Shown: positions 35,670-50,600 of the stretch, in pieces | Position numbering within the stretch: the first letter of the stretch is position 1 | Layout of the letters: each line of letters starts with the position of its first letter | Source: Lagopus muta | Lineage: Eukaryota; Chordata; Aves; Galliformes; Phasianidae | Assembly: GCF_023343835.1 (NCBI RefSeq) | Contig: NC_064447.1 | Span: forward strand, 14,385,501-14,449,500 | Reading direction: 5' to 3' | Length of the DNA: 64,000 nucleotides | Notes under the pieces: model-generated | The model's input: only the letters and a program-made list of their open reading frames with translations | Databases searched by the model: none | Told to the model about the DNA's origin: nothing | Position numbers and translations under genes: made by a program

Positions 35670-37640
35670 CTTGGAGCGACACGTGGACTGTGGCTACGAT
35701 GTGTGTAACCAGCAGAATCTATACTGTGAAGAACTTGTTCACATGCACACTACGCATCAGAACACCTCCATGAGACTTTTAAGCATTGTCTGCAACTGCA
35801 CACACAGAGAAGTTGCTCTCTGCATCAACTGTAGATCCTAATTCCTCCGCAGGAGGAAGACTCACAGGACACAGGAGCTGACTCATCTGGCATAAAGTCC
35901 ATTGCTGGCAATGGATGCAAAGATATCTTGGTGCAAAGAGACTAACAGCATTTTTTTGTTACTTGAATGTTCAGCTGAGCCTATTTTGATGGAACCACTA
36001 CTGTACTGTGAACTACTTTACAACTGTGAACTGTAAATAGGCTGCCAGAAGCTTTATGCTTTGCATTCACAGCATATGAGAATAGCATGACGCAACTGCA
36101 CATAACACGAGGGGACACTGAACCACAGCTGTCGATGGGAATCCCAATTTTCAAACCAGACATGTGGTTAAAGCTTGCTTCTGCTATTAACTTCTGAGTG
36201 CACAGCCAAAAGGTCAAAACAGCACCGGCTTACTGGACTGGTGTAGAATACTTTCTTTAAAAAGGTGTAAGCCTACAATAATACGCTGAGGGAAGAAACA
36301 CAGGAGCTTCACGAAAGGAAATAACTTCCTTCAGTTACAGCTAGGCATTGGTTAAGCATCTGGCTGCTAGAGCAGATTTTGCTAATCACATGGCAACTGC
36401 AAGGAAACTGCCATTGTGATGGATTCTGACCTGGGAACTAATGATGGTCACCAAACCCTCGGGGTGGTCCAGAAGGTTTCCAGCAGTGTGAAGTGGCAGT
36501 AGAGCAGGCTTTTTCTCTTCTGTGTTTCTGCATGCTGAAACAGCAGAAGTTTTTACCTATTAAAACTGGCATAAATGCAACTAATGAATTTTTCCTAGGA
36601 CCTCATGTAATTAGCAGCTTGGGTATATGTAATCAAGATATCAATAGCCTGTTGTAAAAAGGCATTTTAGACTAAGACAGTCAGGTATAGAATTCAGTTC
36701 CTGTATCTTGTAAATGACTCTCGGTTTAACTCCACAAGATACATTTCAGCCTCTTCTATGAGAAATAATGCTGACAGGGTGAAAGATTTCTGGTTTGTTT
36801 GCAGCCTTCAAGCTAGCAACTGAAAATACTTCCAAGTAAGGAGATCTTTTTATTTTCTGCTCTATACTATAGTTCAGCTACTGAAACTGCAACAAGATGT
36901 GTCAAATAGGGGGTTCTAAACTCAAATACTTGGGAGAGGGACAGAGCTAAACAACCAAGACCTGCTTTTGCCTACCCTAGAACTATTAGGCTCTCTCAAG
37001 CATCTTTGTGCCTAATTTCAATTTCAAACACTGAACTGCATAGGATAAAAATTTACTGTAACGATTTGTTTCTTGAAATATACTACAAATAATCAAATCC
37101 AACTTTTGTTTTTCTAGCTGACCAGGAAGTGATTACTGCTGCTTGTCCCTGTACATATGAAATAACTAAGTAACACTGGCTTAGCAAAATGATAATGGCA
37201 TTGTCATAGTTAATAAAGTCTTGTCCCTTCCTTCCAGAGTAAGACATTGTATTGTATTTTTAGTGCTACGTTTGGTTTCTTTCATTGAAGGCTAGAATTT
37301 GAAGCAGCAAAGAATACTGGCAGTAGGGAAAAGCTCCTGCAGTTGCTTTTAGAATACAGCTGGCAGAGCTGTCCTTGCCCTGGCACATGCTTCTTAAGAT
37401 GTCAGTGGCAGGAGACTGGCATACATGCAGCCAGACCCATACACCTAGACCTGTGTATTATAGAAATCCTAGAAATTAAGGAGAAAAGGATTAATTCAGT
37501 AAGATTTTTCTTTAGTTTTGTTTCACTGGGTAACAGTTCACACATGGCTCTTGCAGATTTCAAGACAGTCAGGTAACTGGTATACAAAAGTGATACAAAG
37601 TGCTGAAGTTCTTGAATAAAGTATTTTGTCCATTCAAGTT
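35670..37640 (+). other. SNN 3' UTR with two poly(A) signals
   Basis: After the stop, AATAAA occurs at 37212-37217 and 37615-37620 on the plus strand, suggesting a 3' UTR of about 1.55 or 1.95 kb. No other coding exon is recognisable in this stretch. The distal site would end about 340 bp from the TXNDC11 poly(A) site on the other strand. Confidence 0.65.
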
Positions 37641-37998
37641 CACTGATCACAGAGATGAAGTATTTCATTTTAATTCTGCAAACAATGCGATGAAAAGGGC
37701 AAATTTCAGAAGTTTATGGAGAAGTGTACATTAAAGGTCTAGCTTTTCTTCTAGCAGCTGTTACAGAGAAAGCTGGTGTAAAAATAATTGGTCCTTAGAG
37801 ATGCTTTATGCTGCTGCCCCTAAACATCAGCATCTTTAATTTTAAATGGATAGGTGTTTGCAAGTTAGTGCAATAGTAAAGTGCAGAAAGTTTTCCATAC
37901 TCCTTCTCTTCACTTTAGAATGGGGTACCTAATAAGTTGTTCAAGTATACAAAAATATTCCATTTGATTTTCTTTTTCTAGATCATGTGGGAGAAGTC

Positions 37999-38004
37999 TT
38001 TATT
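37999..38004 (-). terminator. TXNDC11 poly(A) signal
   Basis: Plus-strand TTTATT is AATAAA on the minus strand, about 70 nt after the TXNDC11 stop codon, giving a very short 3' UTR ending near 37980. Confidence 0.65.
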
Positions 38005-38072
38005 TACAGTGGATTTCAATAAAATTTGCATAAATACCTACTCAGTACGGCATCATGACTTTGTGTAAGCAA

Positions 38073-38697
38073 TCATTCTGTCCTGTTTTCACTACTGTGT
38101 TCTGTCGCTACGGCATCAACACGATCAATCCTTTTCTCCTCTGTGCTGAGAGCTGCTGAAACCAATACACTGCTGTCATCAGCCACTGTTTGCTCTGACT
38201 GAAGGGCTTCTTTAGGTTCGTCTCTGCTCTGTAGCTTTCCTTCCCTCGATGCCACCAGGATTCTCAGTAATGTATTTTCCTTAAGGAGGTTTTCTGATGC
38301 GTCAGCCAGTTCTTGAAGCTTTTCGGCCATTTCTAGCAATTCCTGATTCTTCTGATCGTATGTTGCCTGCAACTGCTGGCTGTGGAGCTGCAGAGTCTTG
38401 TGCTGCTTTTCCAGTGTGTGCTTCTGCTGCTGTAGTCGATGTTCTTCTCTTCTGGCTTCAGAAAGCTGTGCCTCAAGGGATTCATGGGCTTGATGCAGGG
38501 CCCTGATTTCTGACCTTAACTTCTGAACTTCTTGCTCCAAGTGGGAGATGTGTCCTTGCTGTAAAACTGTCTCTTTATGGAGGCATTCTTTGGTGCAGGG
38601 CTCTGATGAAGAAAGACTCGAGTGATGTAAAATAAATTTAAGAAGATGAGGAAGGCTAACTGGAAGGTCTTCTGGGAACTTCACGCTTTGATCCTTC
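38073..38697 (-). CDS. TXNDC11: TXNDC11 coding exon 12 (coiled coil, stop)
   Basis: Acceptor TATGTCCTTCCAG|GAAGG; encodes [13 protein letters not shown], then a long coiled coil ([35 protein letters not shown]) and the C-terminal SSENRTE followed by TGA. The tail between coiled coil and stop is poorly conserved with human. Confidence 0.97.
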
Positions 38698-41600
38698 CTG
38701 GAAGGACATACCAAGTTAGTGTCAAGGCATAAAGCTACAGAAGCAGTGATAACTAAGTATCTGCTGCCCAACTCAAAATTGGTATCTTGGCTAATTACAC
38801 AGTTAAAAGAAACCTAAACTCGTATAATGAAGATACAGCACAGGCTATTTCTATTTCATAAACTGTTTCACCTGTATTCCACAAAGATAAGATGCTTTAA
38901 TGAATAATTCAAGAACTTGGGGCAGATAAGGTTTGTGTTCATCAAAATTAAGCTATTTTTGGCAGACTAGGCAATGTGTTTTTTCTTCTCCTGCAGTCCT
39001 GGTGATCAGCCAAGTCAATTCTGTAATTAGCAGCAGCAGTTTCTCAGTTGACAAGCAGCTTACATCCAAACTTAATGATTCATGACATTTTGGAAAAAAT
39101 AGCCTACACTAAGCCAAAATTGACTCATTATACAACAGTAATGTTTTACTATGTCACTATCCTTTTTAAAAATTATTATTATTATTTTAATCAAAACCAT
39201 AGCATACATCAGAAAAGCTGAAAGGCTATTTGCAGTGAAAACCAAACCAAAGCAGCAGCAGTGTGAGGAAGAAAACACTGAGCAGGCCGGGTAACCTGCA
39301 AAAACAGTCCCATGGCAAATGCACAAGGAGCTGTACAAAGCCTTCACAGAAAGCACCTTTACATCTAAAACAGCAACAACAATCTAGTGCTACTACACAT
39401 ACTGTCAAAGCCTGATTTCATTTATTACCTACATGTAGCAAAACTAAAACATGCTAGAAAGGAAAAGTGGGAAAGAAATCTGCAGATACAGTTCCAGTGC
39501 TAAACTACTTAAGAAACCACATTTGTGAATGTTACAAACCCAATCTCACTAAAAACTATGAAGTTAGCCTGCAGATGGTTAGTAAAATAGGCCAAGACAA
39601 AACAAGCATCTGTGAAAAAACAAGAAACACGGGACTACATAGTAACAGCACACAGACAGGTACCAGAGGAAGCCCCACCACAAGTGGTTTTACTGCTCCT
39701 AGCCCTGCTTTGCCAGTGCTTTAACGTAATCCAAAGACCTTTTTTGCCATTTCATACTTGAGACGCACGCTGTCACTATACTGAGACGCACGGATCACAG
39801 AGTTATTGTAGCTTAGTGAAGGAAAAAACAAAACACACGAGGGGAAAGAACCGCATTACCTCTGCTGAGGAAAAAATAAAATGGTCGGGAGCCGGTCTGT
39901 CATAAATTCCCAAGGAAGATCATTTTGAGTGGTATCAATTCTGTTAAGAAAACACGCACACAAAAAGTCATTGGAGGGATTACAAAAAGGGAAAATGCAA
40001 ATTTTTTTTCCCCTAAAGTTCTACATAGAAAGGAACATGAGTTTAATTAATGAAACGACTGTTCAATTGCTTGCTATGGCTTTATTTTGCTTTCTTCAGT
40101 CATTTCTGATTATAAATTGTTACAATTCTATTAGAAAGAAAAGAAAAAAAAACCCAACAGATAACCACACAGTGGGTTTCAGCACCACTGAAACAAAAAT
40201 AACAGACCAAATGATAGAACTTCAACGTCAGGAAAGAGAATGGGTGTAGATTTGAGAGCAGCATTTTACCTAGGGCAAAAAAGCAGCAATTATAAACAAG
40301 TGCTAAAGCAAAAACAAACCAGTGCTAGCTGTAGCTTTTAATTTTTTGCCCATATATCTCCTGCTGCTCCTTAAGGAAATTCAGTCAGAATGAAATAAGG
40401 ACACAATGAGAACAGAGATGTAAGCAATCATGTATTTGAGAACACATCAATAAGAATGTTTCGGTTGCACTGAAACCCTGACCATGTTAAAGAACTGTCA
40501 GACAACACACGTATCGTACACATGTTGTATAAATGCGTACAAATGTCTCTCAATTCCTAAAATACAACACTGTACGATTCAATTCTTCACTTCAAATGAT
40601 CAGAGAAAGTTAAAAATGCTTTTCTGCTGCCACCTGCTGTACTGGTTCCCTTTCCAAAATCAGTGTGCTCCAAGAATAATTTGAAAATTCATTTTAACTG
40701 AACTGCAGAAACGCTGCAGTGAGATTGAAAAGAATCAAATTTAGGCAGAGGAAAGAAAGATAATGGATTCAAAGAAAAATGAAACAGACGACATTCACAT
40801 CAACTACTGCGAGACTGTAGAGAGGAAAAAAAGTAATTATTCTCTAGGCCAATTATCTCAATGAACTTGCATTATTCTAGAGAGATTAAATTAGAATCTT
40901 TTTTACCTTGCCACAGTGAAATGATCTGGAGGCAAAAGCCGAGCCAGCTGAATAAAGATATGATTGAGAGAAGCACAGAATCCACACCACTGTGCATAAT
41001 AGAGCAGCAAGACATTCTGTAAAATGAAATGAAGAGTCTTATTACCTACTGTAATTGATCTGCACTAAAGAAGGGCTAGTCTTCACAAAATCTCAATTAT
41101 TTAGCACTCTTAACATATGAAAATACACTGCATGCTAATGTTGACATGCTTTATTACAAGCTGTTTACTGATGCCTTCTGTCTCTCAGGTTAACACAGGC
41201 AGTCCTGGGGAATCTCCTCTCCGTAAAGAGAAAACAAAGAATTATTTAGTTCTCGTTAAATAAAAATGCATCAAACTTTCTTACACTTCTTAGGATTCTT
41301 CTGCAGCCTTGAACTCCTACATGTCTAACAGTGACTGTACACCCCAGGAGGTGGTGCTGGGGAAGATGTCTGCCCTCCTGCTTTGGGCCTTTGGCTAGCA
41401 AAGGGCAGCCGGGATGCTGAAGCCAAGCACTGCGCGTGTACCCACCTGCTGCAGCCCCACAGCCAACAGACACTAATCCTGAGTACTTCTTACAAAGAAT
41501 AAAAAGTGATTTAACTGCTCTTCAAGATGACCTCATACATAAAGCAATTTCATGGCATGCAAATAGACAGCTTGTGCCTTTGACATTTCTGTGTGCCAAA

Positions 41601-44600
41601 TCCTATCTTTGGTTTAAAACTTCTGTTAGCTTTACAAGTGCTTTTTTTTTTTAAGTTTAAAAACAATTAATACATAGAAAACAAAAGGTACTTATGTCCT
41701 TTAAGTTATGAAAGGCAGACATCACAACGCCTGGCAGCATTACCTCAAATTCCACGTTTGCAGCATGTGCTGGTGCTGCTGCAGAGGAAGGAGGGAAATG
41801 GGGCTGCAGATTGCAGGCAGAGTCAAGGACTTCTTTCCATCTCAAAAGCACAGGCAAAGTAAAAGGAATGGAACTTTGAACGATGGTAGAAAGCTGCTAT
41901 GCAGGAATCCGCAGCATGGACTTTTTCATTCTTTTACCAGGAAAAAGGCACTTTGGAGATTCACTTAAAGTTACACTAAACTTGATTGCTTTTTTTTTTT
42001 TTAAGAAACAAATATTCTGGCGTTCTGAATAAAGACTGTTGTATTTTACACAGAAGCAACGCAGGTGGCTAAAAAAGAATGAGAATCCTTCCTCAGAAGG
42101 TGAGCAATGACTTGCAGAAGCTTTTTCTACAGCAACGAGTACCTTTTCACTTGAAAACACAATGTGATGGAAGGTGCTGGTGGTCACTTCAGCCACGACG
42201 CGCTCTGCAGGGACACGGACTGAGGTGCCATCCACGAGATGCCTCTTCAAGGGACTGTAGAGAATGCTGAAATTCTTTATGAAGTTCTCTGAAACAAAAA
42301 TGATACATAAACTTACGTCTGGGTTTTGGCAGGCTGCACTTTGCCATTCCCAGATGAAACTAAAGCCGACACATCGTACACAGGCAGAAAACAGCAGATC
42401 AACAAGTCTGTCTCTGACATACCAAGAGCAGTACTTCATTTCGTATTTGCTGCTCAACATTCATGAAATTCTCACAGCAGATGACAATATTGTTATTTTC
42501 CTTCCATATCTCCAGCTTTTGAGTACTTATGTATTATTAAGGAATAATTAAAAATACTCTGCCTACTCCTGTATATTTAAGAACCATCCATAAAAACTGA
42601 AATCTGTTGAAGATATTAAACACAAACCTGTTCCATTAATTTAAAATATCAGAAGTTATTCCAACTATAGGAATACAACAAAATAAATAATAAAATAGAA
42701 AGAAAATCACAGTGACTCTGACAACATATGTAGAAAAAAACATTTCTGGAAGCTCAAGTAACTCAGACAATGTAACTCAGCACAGCAACTCTCATCCCAC
42801 TTAGGAAATCCTGTGAACAGAAAATATTTTAACACAGAAAGCACTGAGAGCACAAACAGGAAGAAAATTTATTATCTTCTCACCCAGCTCTTTATTACCC
42901 CCTGAGCATCCATGTGTGGTCAACAATTTTTGTTTTTAGCATCATTTTTTCTTTCCAGAGCGTTCTGTGGGGCAGGGAGATGCAGAGGGGATGGAGGGCA
43001 GGTGGGAGCTGGAACTTCAACACAGCTCTTTGCTCTCCAGTTGTGCCTACTTATTTGTGCAACTTAAACACCTATGGCAAACTGCAAATACAAGGTAATG
43101 ATGTAGCACCTACACTGATTAAACCTTCTGGAACAATTTACTTTGATACTGTGTTCACTAGAATTTACTTCCATATCTGCAGACTCTGCATTTTCCCCAG
43201 GCTGACTCAGCACACTGTCAGGGCAAGCAAATGCACTCTAGCAGGCAGCTCACAGCCTGCTCCAGGAACTGCAGTAAGCCAGAGCAGTGATTGTTGTCAT
43301 CTCCCCCTGAAGACAATTGGCTTTTTTCTTCCCCCTGGCAATTTAGTATTGCCAGATCAGAACAGAAGCAATTCAAAGTTCTATATGAAAAATACATGCA
43401 CCTTTAAAGAAAAAAAAAGTAAAACAATGTATAAATCAGAGGACAAAGGAAGGACTGGTCTGCACTGGTAAGGGAGCAGTATCTCGTGGAATGCTGGCAG
43501 CTTTTAGTATGTGGAAACAGCTGAACGCCAGCAGTACCATTAATACACAAATGTGTTTTATAGTATCACATTTGTTAGAGGTTCAGCGTTACTTTTTTTT
43601 CCACAAGCAAATCAGTTTTTACCACTTCCTTCAATGTTTTCAGTCACCATTTGCACACTCCAATGTTCACTTCACTTAAAGCAAATCATTTTGTTGTGTG
43701 CATTTTGGTTCTCATGCCATTTAGAAAAATATTCTACTAGTCAGTTAGCTACTAAATACATTAAATAGAATAAATTAAGGCTCACAATGGTGACCACAGT
43801 CTCACTTTTCAGAACAGTGTGAAGTTTTCCATTCATAAGTTTACTTGCAAACTTGTTTTTATTATTTAAAGCATTTCTATAGCAGACAGCATACCCAGGG
43901 TAGATCCTGTAAGCGACTGATTCTGATCAAGGACATAATGCAGCTCTTCTTTCAGGTCAACAATGGCAGCAAATTCCTTACGATGAGTCGATCTTGATGC
44001 TCCTAGTCTCTCTGCATATATCCAAAAAAGATTTGAATCCAGCAGATAGAGGTTCAAGGTTTTGTTGGTCCTGCAGCTCAGACCAGTAATGTTAGTGCCA
44101 GCAATATGAAGGTCAGGAATAAAGCAGTTCCTATCCTCAATATGAGGAATAGAATTCTGGATGTCAGCATTATCTTTCTTCCCATGGGAAGAAAATGCAA
44201 CTTTAGGGGTCTGAAAGATGGTCTTCTCAGAACTAATGAAACTTAAAAAATGTCTATCGACCGTTCTGCAACATGCAGTGTAATAGCTAAAGGGACTGTA
44301 AAAACTTAGGAAATTGCTGCATTCAATGCTACTTGAAACAACTTGAAAAAAGGTGTGTTCCTGGAGGTAGAAAGAGTCCAAAGCTGTTTCTATCTCAAAG
44401 AAGTTACAGCGTGGCACACTGACTTTATCTGGTTTGACACCAAGCGTCTGATTAATGCACAGCTCACACACGTTGTGAGTTCTGGATATCGAGTGCCACT
44501 GCGGAAGCACCACTGTGTTACAGCATGGGTACTTGGTTATCAAAAATGTGTCTGCCAATTTCATATGTGCATCTGGATCAGAGGAATCAGAAGCTGGTGA

Positions 44601-47600
44601 ATCACTGTTCCCTAAGTGCTGAAGCTCTGGTTCAGCTCCCTGGCTTTTGTTACAGCTGTGGTATTCCAAGGCCACTTTGGTAATCTACAAGGAAAAGAGA
44701 AAAGCAAAGTGAGATTAACTGCACATAGTTCACTCAAAAGCAGTTATCTGTTGCAGGTTTAACAACCTCTGCAACTTTTGATGGAATTTTACAAAGTTTA
44801 CCACTCTTCTATATCCTTAGGAAAGAATTACAGGAAGCTGTGACTTTGTAACAAAACTCAGCATCTCAGTCTACAAGAATTAAATACAAAAATACTGTTT
44901 AAATCACTTTCATTCCACGACACTGATCTCAAGGTCCTCTCTGTACTGTTTATCACAGTTCAGTAACACAATGGTTGAAAAAGAAAAGAGCAGACTTCCC
45001 TTCCATCTCACCTTTAAGATGAAGCTATTTCACTTACTTCGTCTAACAGAGGCTGAATTTCTGCCAAGGGGTCGTAAGGTACAAACACGAGAAGCGCCGG
45101 CCCTTTCTTCAGCTCGTTGTTCAGAAGAAGGCTTTTTCCCCCATGTGGTCTCAGCCAGCGGATGAGCAGCTCTCGATTTTCCAGAGCCCACTTGCACACG
45201 TTCTCAGCTGTATAGTTCATGGTGTCATTTGGATAGATCTCGAGAATGGAAACAACAATTGTTTGCTCTCACTTACTAAAACATACTGCTCACTATTGAA
45301 CGCAGTTCCCAACTACAGTGTGCTTTGTTACAGTAATGCCTGAAACACATTTTTAATTTAGCAAAACTATTCAGAGAGCTTCAGAACTTCGTACCTCCAT
45401 CCCCCTCTCATGAGATCACGTCAAGATTCAGTCTTCCAGGCAACAAGTCTTCTGCCAGGCAAGCTCCTTTTTCTTTCATCACATCACTATGATCTTTACT
45501 GTTTGCAGTCAAGGCTTTATAAAGAGTGCCATTTCTAAGTTGACATCATGACGTGTTTTGATTTATAGCATACTAGAGTAATTTTTTCCACTACTAATTA
45601 AACATATTAACTCACCTTACGTCAATATTTTAAGAACCCAATAACCAGACTGCATTTAAAATGGCTATACTGTTTTTTAGTACTGAAAGTACAGAAGAAA
45701 ATTGTTGAAAATTGGCTTACAGCTTCTAGGATCATTTTCATGAATTAAGGTAAGTTTATCCTGAATCGCTGCAAAGACAACAGCAGTCTCATGCATTTAC
45801 CAATGATTTTTAGAAAAAAGCCATGTTTTCCCTAATGTCAGTTGAATAAAATACTGCATGGAAGCTTATCTTCAGAGCTTGCACTCACGCTAGCAGTGTG
45901 GACAGATATGGACTCCATACACAATAACAATTCCAAAAGTATTTTCAGTTTTAGTATTCCAAAACCATGAACAGCAGGTTTAAAGTTTAGATAAATTTTC
46001 AATTAAATTGATATAAATAGCTCTTTTAATCAGAAGAGAGTCTCAGTATGACCACTTACGAGGTGTTTGGGCTTCTGGGGTTTTGTTTTGAAGGAGACAA
46101 ACTATTTCCCATTAAAAAGACTTTCCCAAATTGTTAAGATGAACCCAAGGGCCTCTGAAAACTTAAGTCAATCTACTACAGAAAGCCAAATACGCTGTGA
46201 ACACAAAGCCCACTGTCACACACTTCAGAGTAGTAGGACAAGAGCTGAGCTGAAGTATCTATATACCTTCATATGCTGAAAGTCCAGGTATTAAGGTCTT
46301 TAAAGTAATTCTCAGATAAATATACAGGTTTTACAGACAGTCAAGGAAATAATTCAATTTCCCTCACAGATGGATGAGCTATGACTGCATGTATTTCAGC
46401 AGTGCTGGTGCAGCTTCACATTGCTGTGCTCTGGCACTCATTTCCCTACATGTGCAAGGGAAAAAGCCAACAAGCAGAAGTGTATACCTTTGACTCTTGC
46501 AAAAACCAGACACAGAATTGAGTCTGATACTTCTCCTGAGGCCCTATCGGCCACCTGGTCTAGACACTGCTTAAAGTTTAAATCATTTAGAGCAGCTGCT
46601 GACTAGCAGAAAGAAAATGTGTATTACTGTACAGAAATATTCTACTTAGATGCTCCTTGTTCTACTGCTTTGTGGAACACTCCTTTATTATATATTTGTC
46701 CACGTGATGTTTGCACTGCAGCACAGTTGTCTCAGTCACCACAACACCAATATGATACTCACAAGAGATGTGTTGATGTGTCTGTGCAAATACACACTGC
46801 CCGAATGCACCAACGAGATCTCCTCCGCAACAAGCTTATCTGTGACCACTCCGAAGCGTACTGTTCCCAGGTAATCTTAAAGGGCAAATGTTCAGTTTTA
46901 AATAGAATTCTACACTGAACTTCTCTCCTGAGAGCCTTAGAAGAATACACATCTTATTTTTAAAATGCAACAACACTGGAACTGAAGACACTCTGGAATT
47001 CAACGCGGTCAAATGCTGTCTGCCTCCAGCTATGGATGCACTGCAGCTACACTTGAGGGATTTTGAGAAAAGTGCCCCTTTGTGTATCACTGAGAGCAGC
47101 TGCCCTGTACTGGAATTCCACGATGGCTGACCCCAAAACATACCATAAACCTTTCACGTAAGCAAACTTTGCACAGTAATTAAATACAGTCTCATAATTA
47201 GATGAACCTTAATATACACTCAAAAGGGATCCACTTTCAAATTACAAAATGTTGCAAAGAATTACTGAAGTCCATACAAGTACATTGTTCAGAGACCCCT
47301 TAAATTTTGAAGATGAATTTTACCTTTCTTTAATGAATGTAAAGCTGACGTAAAGAAGGTTAAATAACCGGGAGGCTGCGGTGAAGCGTTGAACTCAAAA
47401 TATCCCACAACTCCAGGCTGAAAGAGTAAGAATTACAGTTAGCTGAACGATTTGCAACTACGTGGGAGATGAAAGCTGTTTGCCTACACTAAAATGTAAC
47501 ATTTTAAAAGACAACAAAATAGCGTTTGCTGAAGAACAGTCACTTAATGCTGTCAGAAAAGAATTAGTATTAAAAGACTGATCAGGAATCAGTTCTAAAG

Positions 47601-50600
47601 CTGTCATTTGACAGCTACATAAAATGCAAGGATGCTTTTAGGACTGCAGAGGCATGACTGAAAATTAATATCCCTAGAAATTATCAGTCAGTTCCAATCG
47701 TATAATATAAATCATAATTGTTATGAGACTTCTTCAGAATGAGAATATCTAGTATAATTTTTCAGACTACATTCTAATCATTTACTACGTTGCACATAAT
47801 CAGCAACTGTGTGTGCATCACACATCCTGTGAGTCAGTACAGGAACTGCTAAGCCCACAGCCTCCCCATGTTAAAGCTACAGCCACTGCAAGTTCTTTCG
47901 CTGTGTCACTTAGGGCTCCGTGCGAGACCAGCTGCACCAGAACAAAGAGACAAAAACAAATAAGAAAAGATCTTCAATTGCTGATCAGACAACGTGAAAT
48001 GTAAAAGACTCATCCATAGGCAGGGCTGCTGGCAAGGCCACGAGCACAGCTTGGAGCTGCCTGCAGGCTGCTGCTCCGAAACATCACCTACGTTTTGAGT
48101 TTAAATTTTGCAGAATACAATTCATTTTAAATCATAATTATTAATCACTGCCTTTCTATTCACCATTCCAATTGGTTTAGCAGGCCTTCAGGACAAAGAA
48201 AGCGATGGAATTCAGTCATTCTGTGCTGTTTCCCAGTTCCACCATCCCGGTGCATGCACCAAATGCACAAAACAAGAGCACAGGGATCGCTGTGGGACAA
48301 AAGATTCCAGCCTCACCGACTGTCCCGGGTGAGGCAAATACCTCCCCAGCGAGATACCTTCATTTGGTATTTCAAAGGATGCTTTTATTATTTCAGCTTT
48401 ACATATAAAAAATGAGTATAGTTTCAAAACATGAATATGTGATTTGCCTATTGTTGATATTAGTGAAAATATCTCAGAATGTTTCACTGATAAGATGGTT
48501 CCCCATTCCAACCAGTGAGCTGTTCATTCAGGCAGGAATTATCCTGCCTGACACTCAATGCTACCCACAAGAGCCTTCCTCTTAAAGATTTTTAATGAAA
48601 CACTCCAAGAAATTACCAACAATAAAAGTGACAGTAACAGTTGTTAAAAAGAAAATAATAATATAAATAAAGAAGTGAAAATATATGGAAATGTAATAGC
48701 ATTTGTTCTTCAAAGAAGGATAACAGTTACCAAAAAAAGACAGTCATTGCTTCTCTTCATTTTCCCTTCCTAACACCAAATTAAGAAAGTAACAAACCAG
48801 CCAAGTAAACCCAGCAAGGAGACACACACAGCTCCTTACACGGCTTCTCATTTCTGGCACCATTTCTAAACACCATCACTGGCACGAAACAGCAACTGAA
48901 AGCAAGAAGTGATAGCAGAAGTGCCAAGAAGCCGAAGGGCAGACCTAGAAAGCAGTTCAAAGCCACTGAGCAGACGAGGCCCTGACTGCTGTTACCCATC
49001 AGCTGTGGCTACAGATCTCCGAGTGCTGACTGCAGCGGAAGGCGATCACAGGCACACTGGGAGTGACTCTTGGAGGTTTCAATAAGAAAACTGGGTGGGT
49101 TTAGCAGAAAGTATGCTTTATGTATGAACCTTGTGCTCTACACCTGATCTGCAACCTGTTTGAACAATGTCCTTTCTGTGACCATCTGACAAGTTAAAAG
49201 TTCCTCCTCGTGACTGGGGCAGGTACACAAGGCAACTAAGTGGCCAAAGTGCTGCATCCCTTCTTGAGCACTGTGCAAACTGTCCTGCTCTCCTGCCAGC
49301 TATCTGGGTCCCCTAACGGAACCTGAGCAGCTCTGGGAGCTGGACCAACACAGGGGCAGCTCAGCAGGAGAGAGATTCAACTTTTATAAAGGAGATCTCA
49401 GTATAGATAGGAAGTTCTGAATCTTGGAACACAGATTTGCTAAGAGGAGCTCAGACAGCACCAACTTCCACCTCCTTGTAGCTACGGCACAACTGCAGAT
49501 TCCTCTCCCGATGCACTAAGATCTTCCTATACACTTTATGTTCTGTTTTCCAAATGGGATGTTTTCCTTTGCTCTCAAAAGTAAATTTAACTCCTATCCT
49601 ATTTTAATTTTGCACTGCTATCATTTCATGAATATATAAAAAATCCAAATAATTACTGTCAGAAAATGCAGCCTCAACTGTGGGTGATGAGCAGCATTGC
49701 AGTGCATACACCCACCCATACAGCCCTCCCAGACCCAAATCTGGAGCCTGAGCACCACTGTTTTCCAAGGAGGCAAGCAGAACAACAACGAAGTCATAGA
49801 GCAGTAAAACTGAAGCAGAAAAAGGACAACAGAATCGCAGAATGCACCAGAAAGAGACACAGAACCCACTACTCCTGCCTCTCAGCCCCCGCTTACAATG
49901 CTGGGGATCTGTACAAATGCAGAGCTCTGAATGTTGAGCCCAGCCCAGCACCTGCACCACGAGCTGCCTGTACTGCAGCACCCACACTGCTAAACTAAAG
50001 AGGAGCCACTGGGATCTGCAGCCCTGCACAGCGCTGTGCTTCTGCCCACACGGCGCAGGGCTGCTCCCCAGGAACTGGGCGTGCAGTACGACAAGGGCAT
50101 TTTCCATCATGTGCTGCAGAAACTGACAGTTTTGAAGGGATTAGAAATGGTTCTGATTTCTATGCACACTGCCCACTCGGAAGTAATTAATCCACCAGCA
50201 CTGCTCTCAGCCTCAGCACCTCTGAGCACACAGGACTGAAAATGAGAGAGGCAGCGCACCGGTGGGTTAAGGTCATGAAGGAACAGCACACACAGAGGTC
50301 AGGAGCCAACAGTTATTTCAAGTGATTTCACATTTGTTTTCACTTAGCATTTATCTCAGTAGAAAGATTTAATATTCCTTTAAAATTAAAACAATTATTA
50401 TATATTTCTCAGGTGCTGCAAGATTTTGGAGAAAAGATTTCTTCTGTCTTTCTGGTTCGTGTTTCTTTTTGCCCCGCGAGGTAACAGCTATGATTCTTGC
50501 CTCTATTAAAGTAATGGAAATTAACAGCATCATTAAATCATAACAGTCACTGCACAGGGAACCAGAGTTATGAATGTGTCGTTTCATGTATTTATGATTT

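Noticed and set aside
42289-42316. 28-bp intron upstream of TXNDC11 exon 9
   Set aside because: GTAAGT and CAG bracket only 28 bp, too short for a vertebrate intron, and joining it would break the phase; the true upstream exon is 43895-44684.
43866-44675. Separate 269-aa protein starting MALEYHS
   Set aside because: It is TXNDC11 exon 8; the frame is open upstream to the acceptor at 44684 and joins exon 7 in phase.
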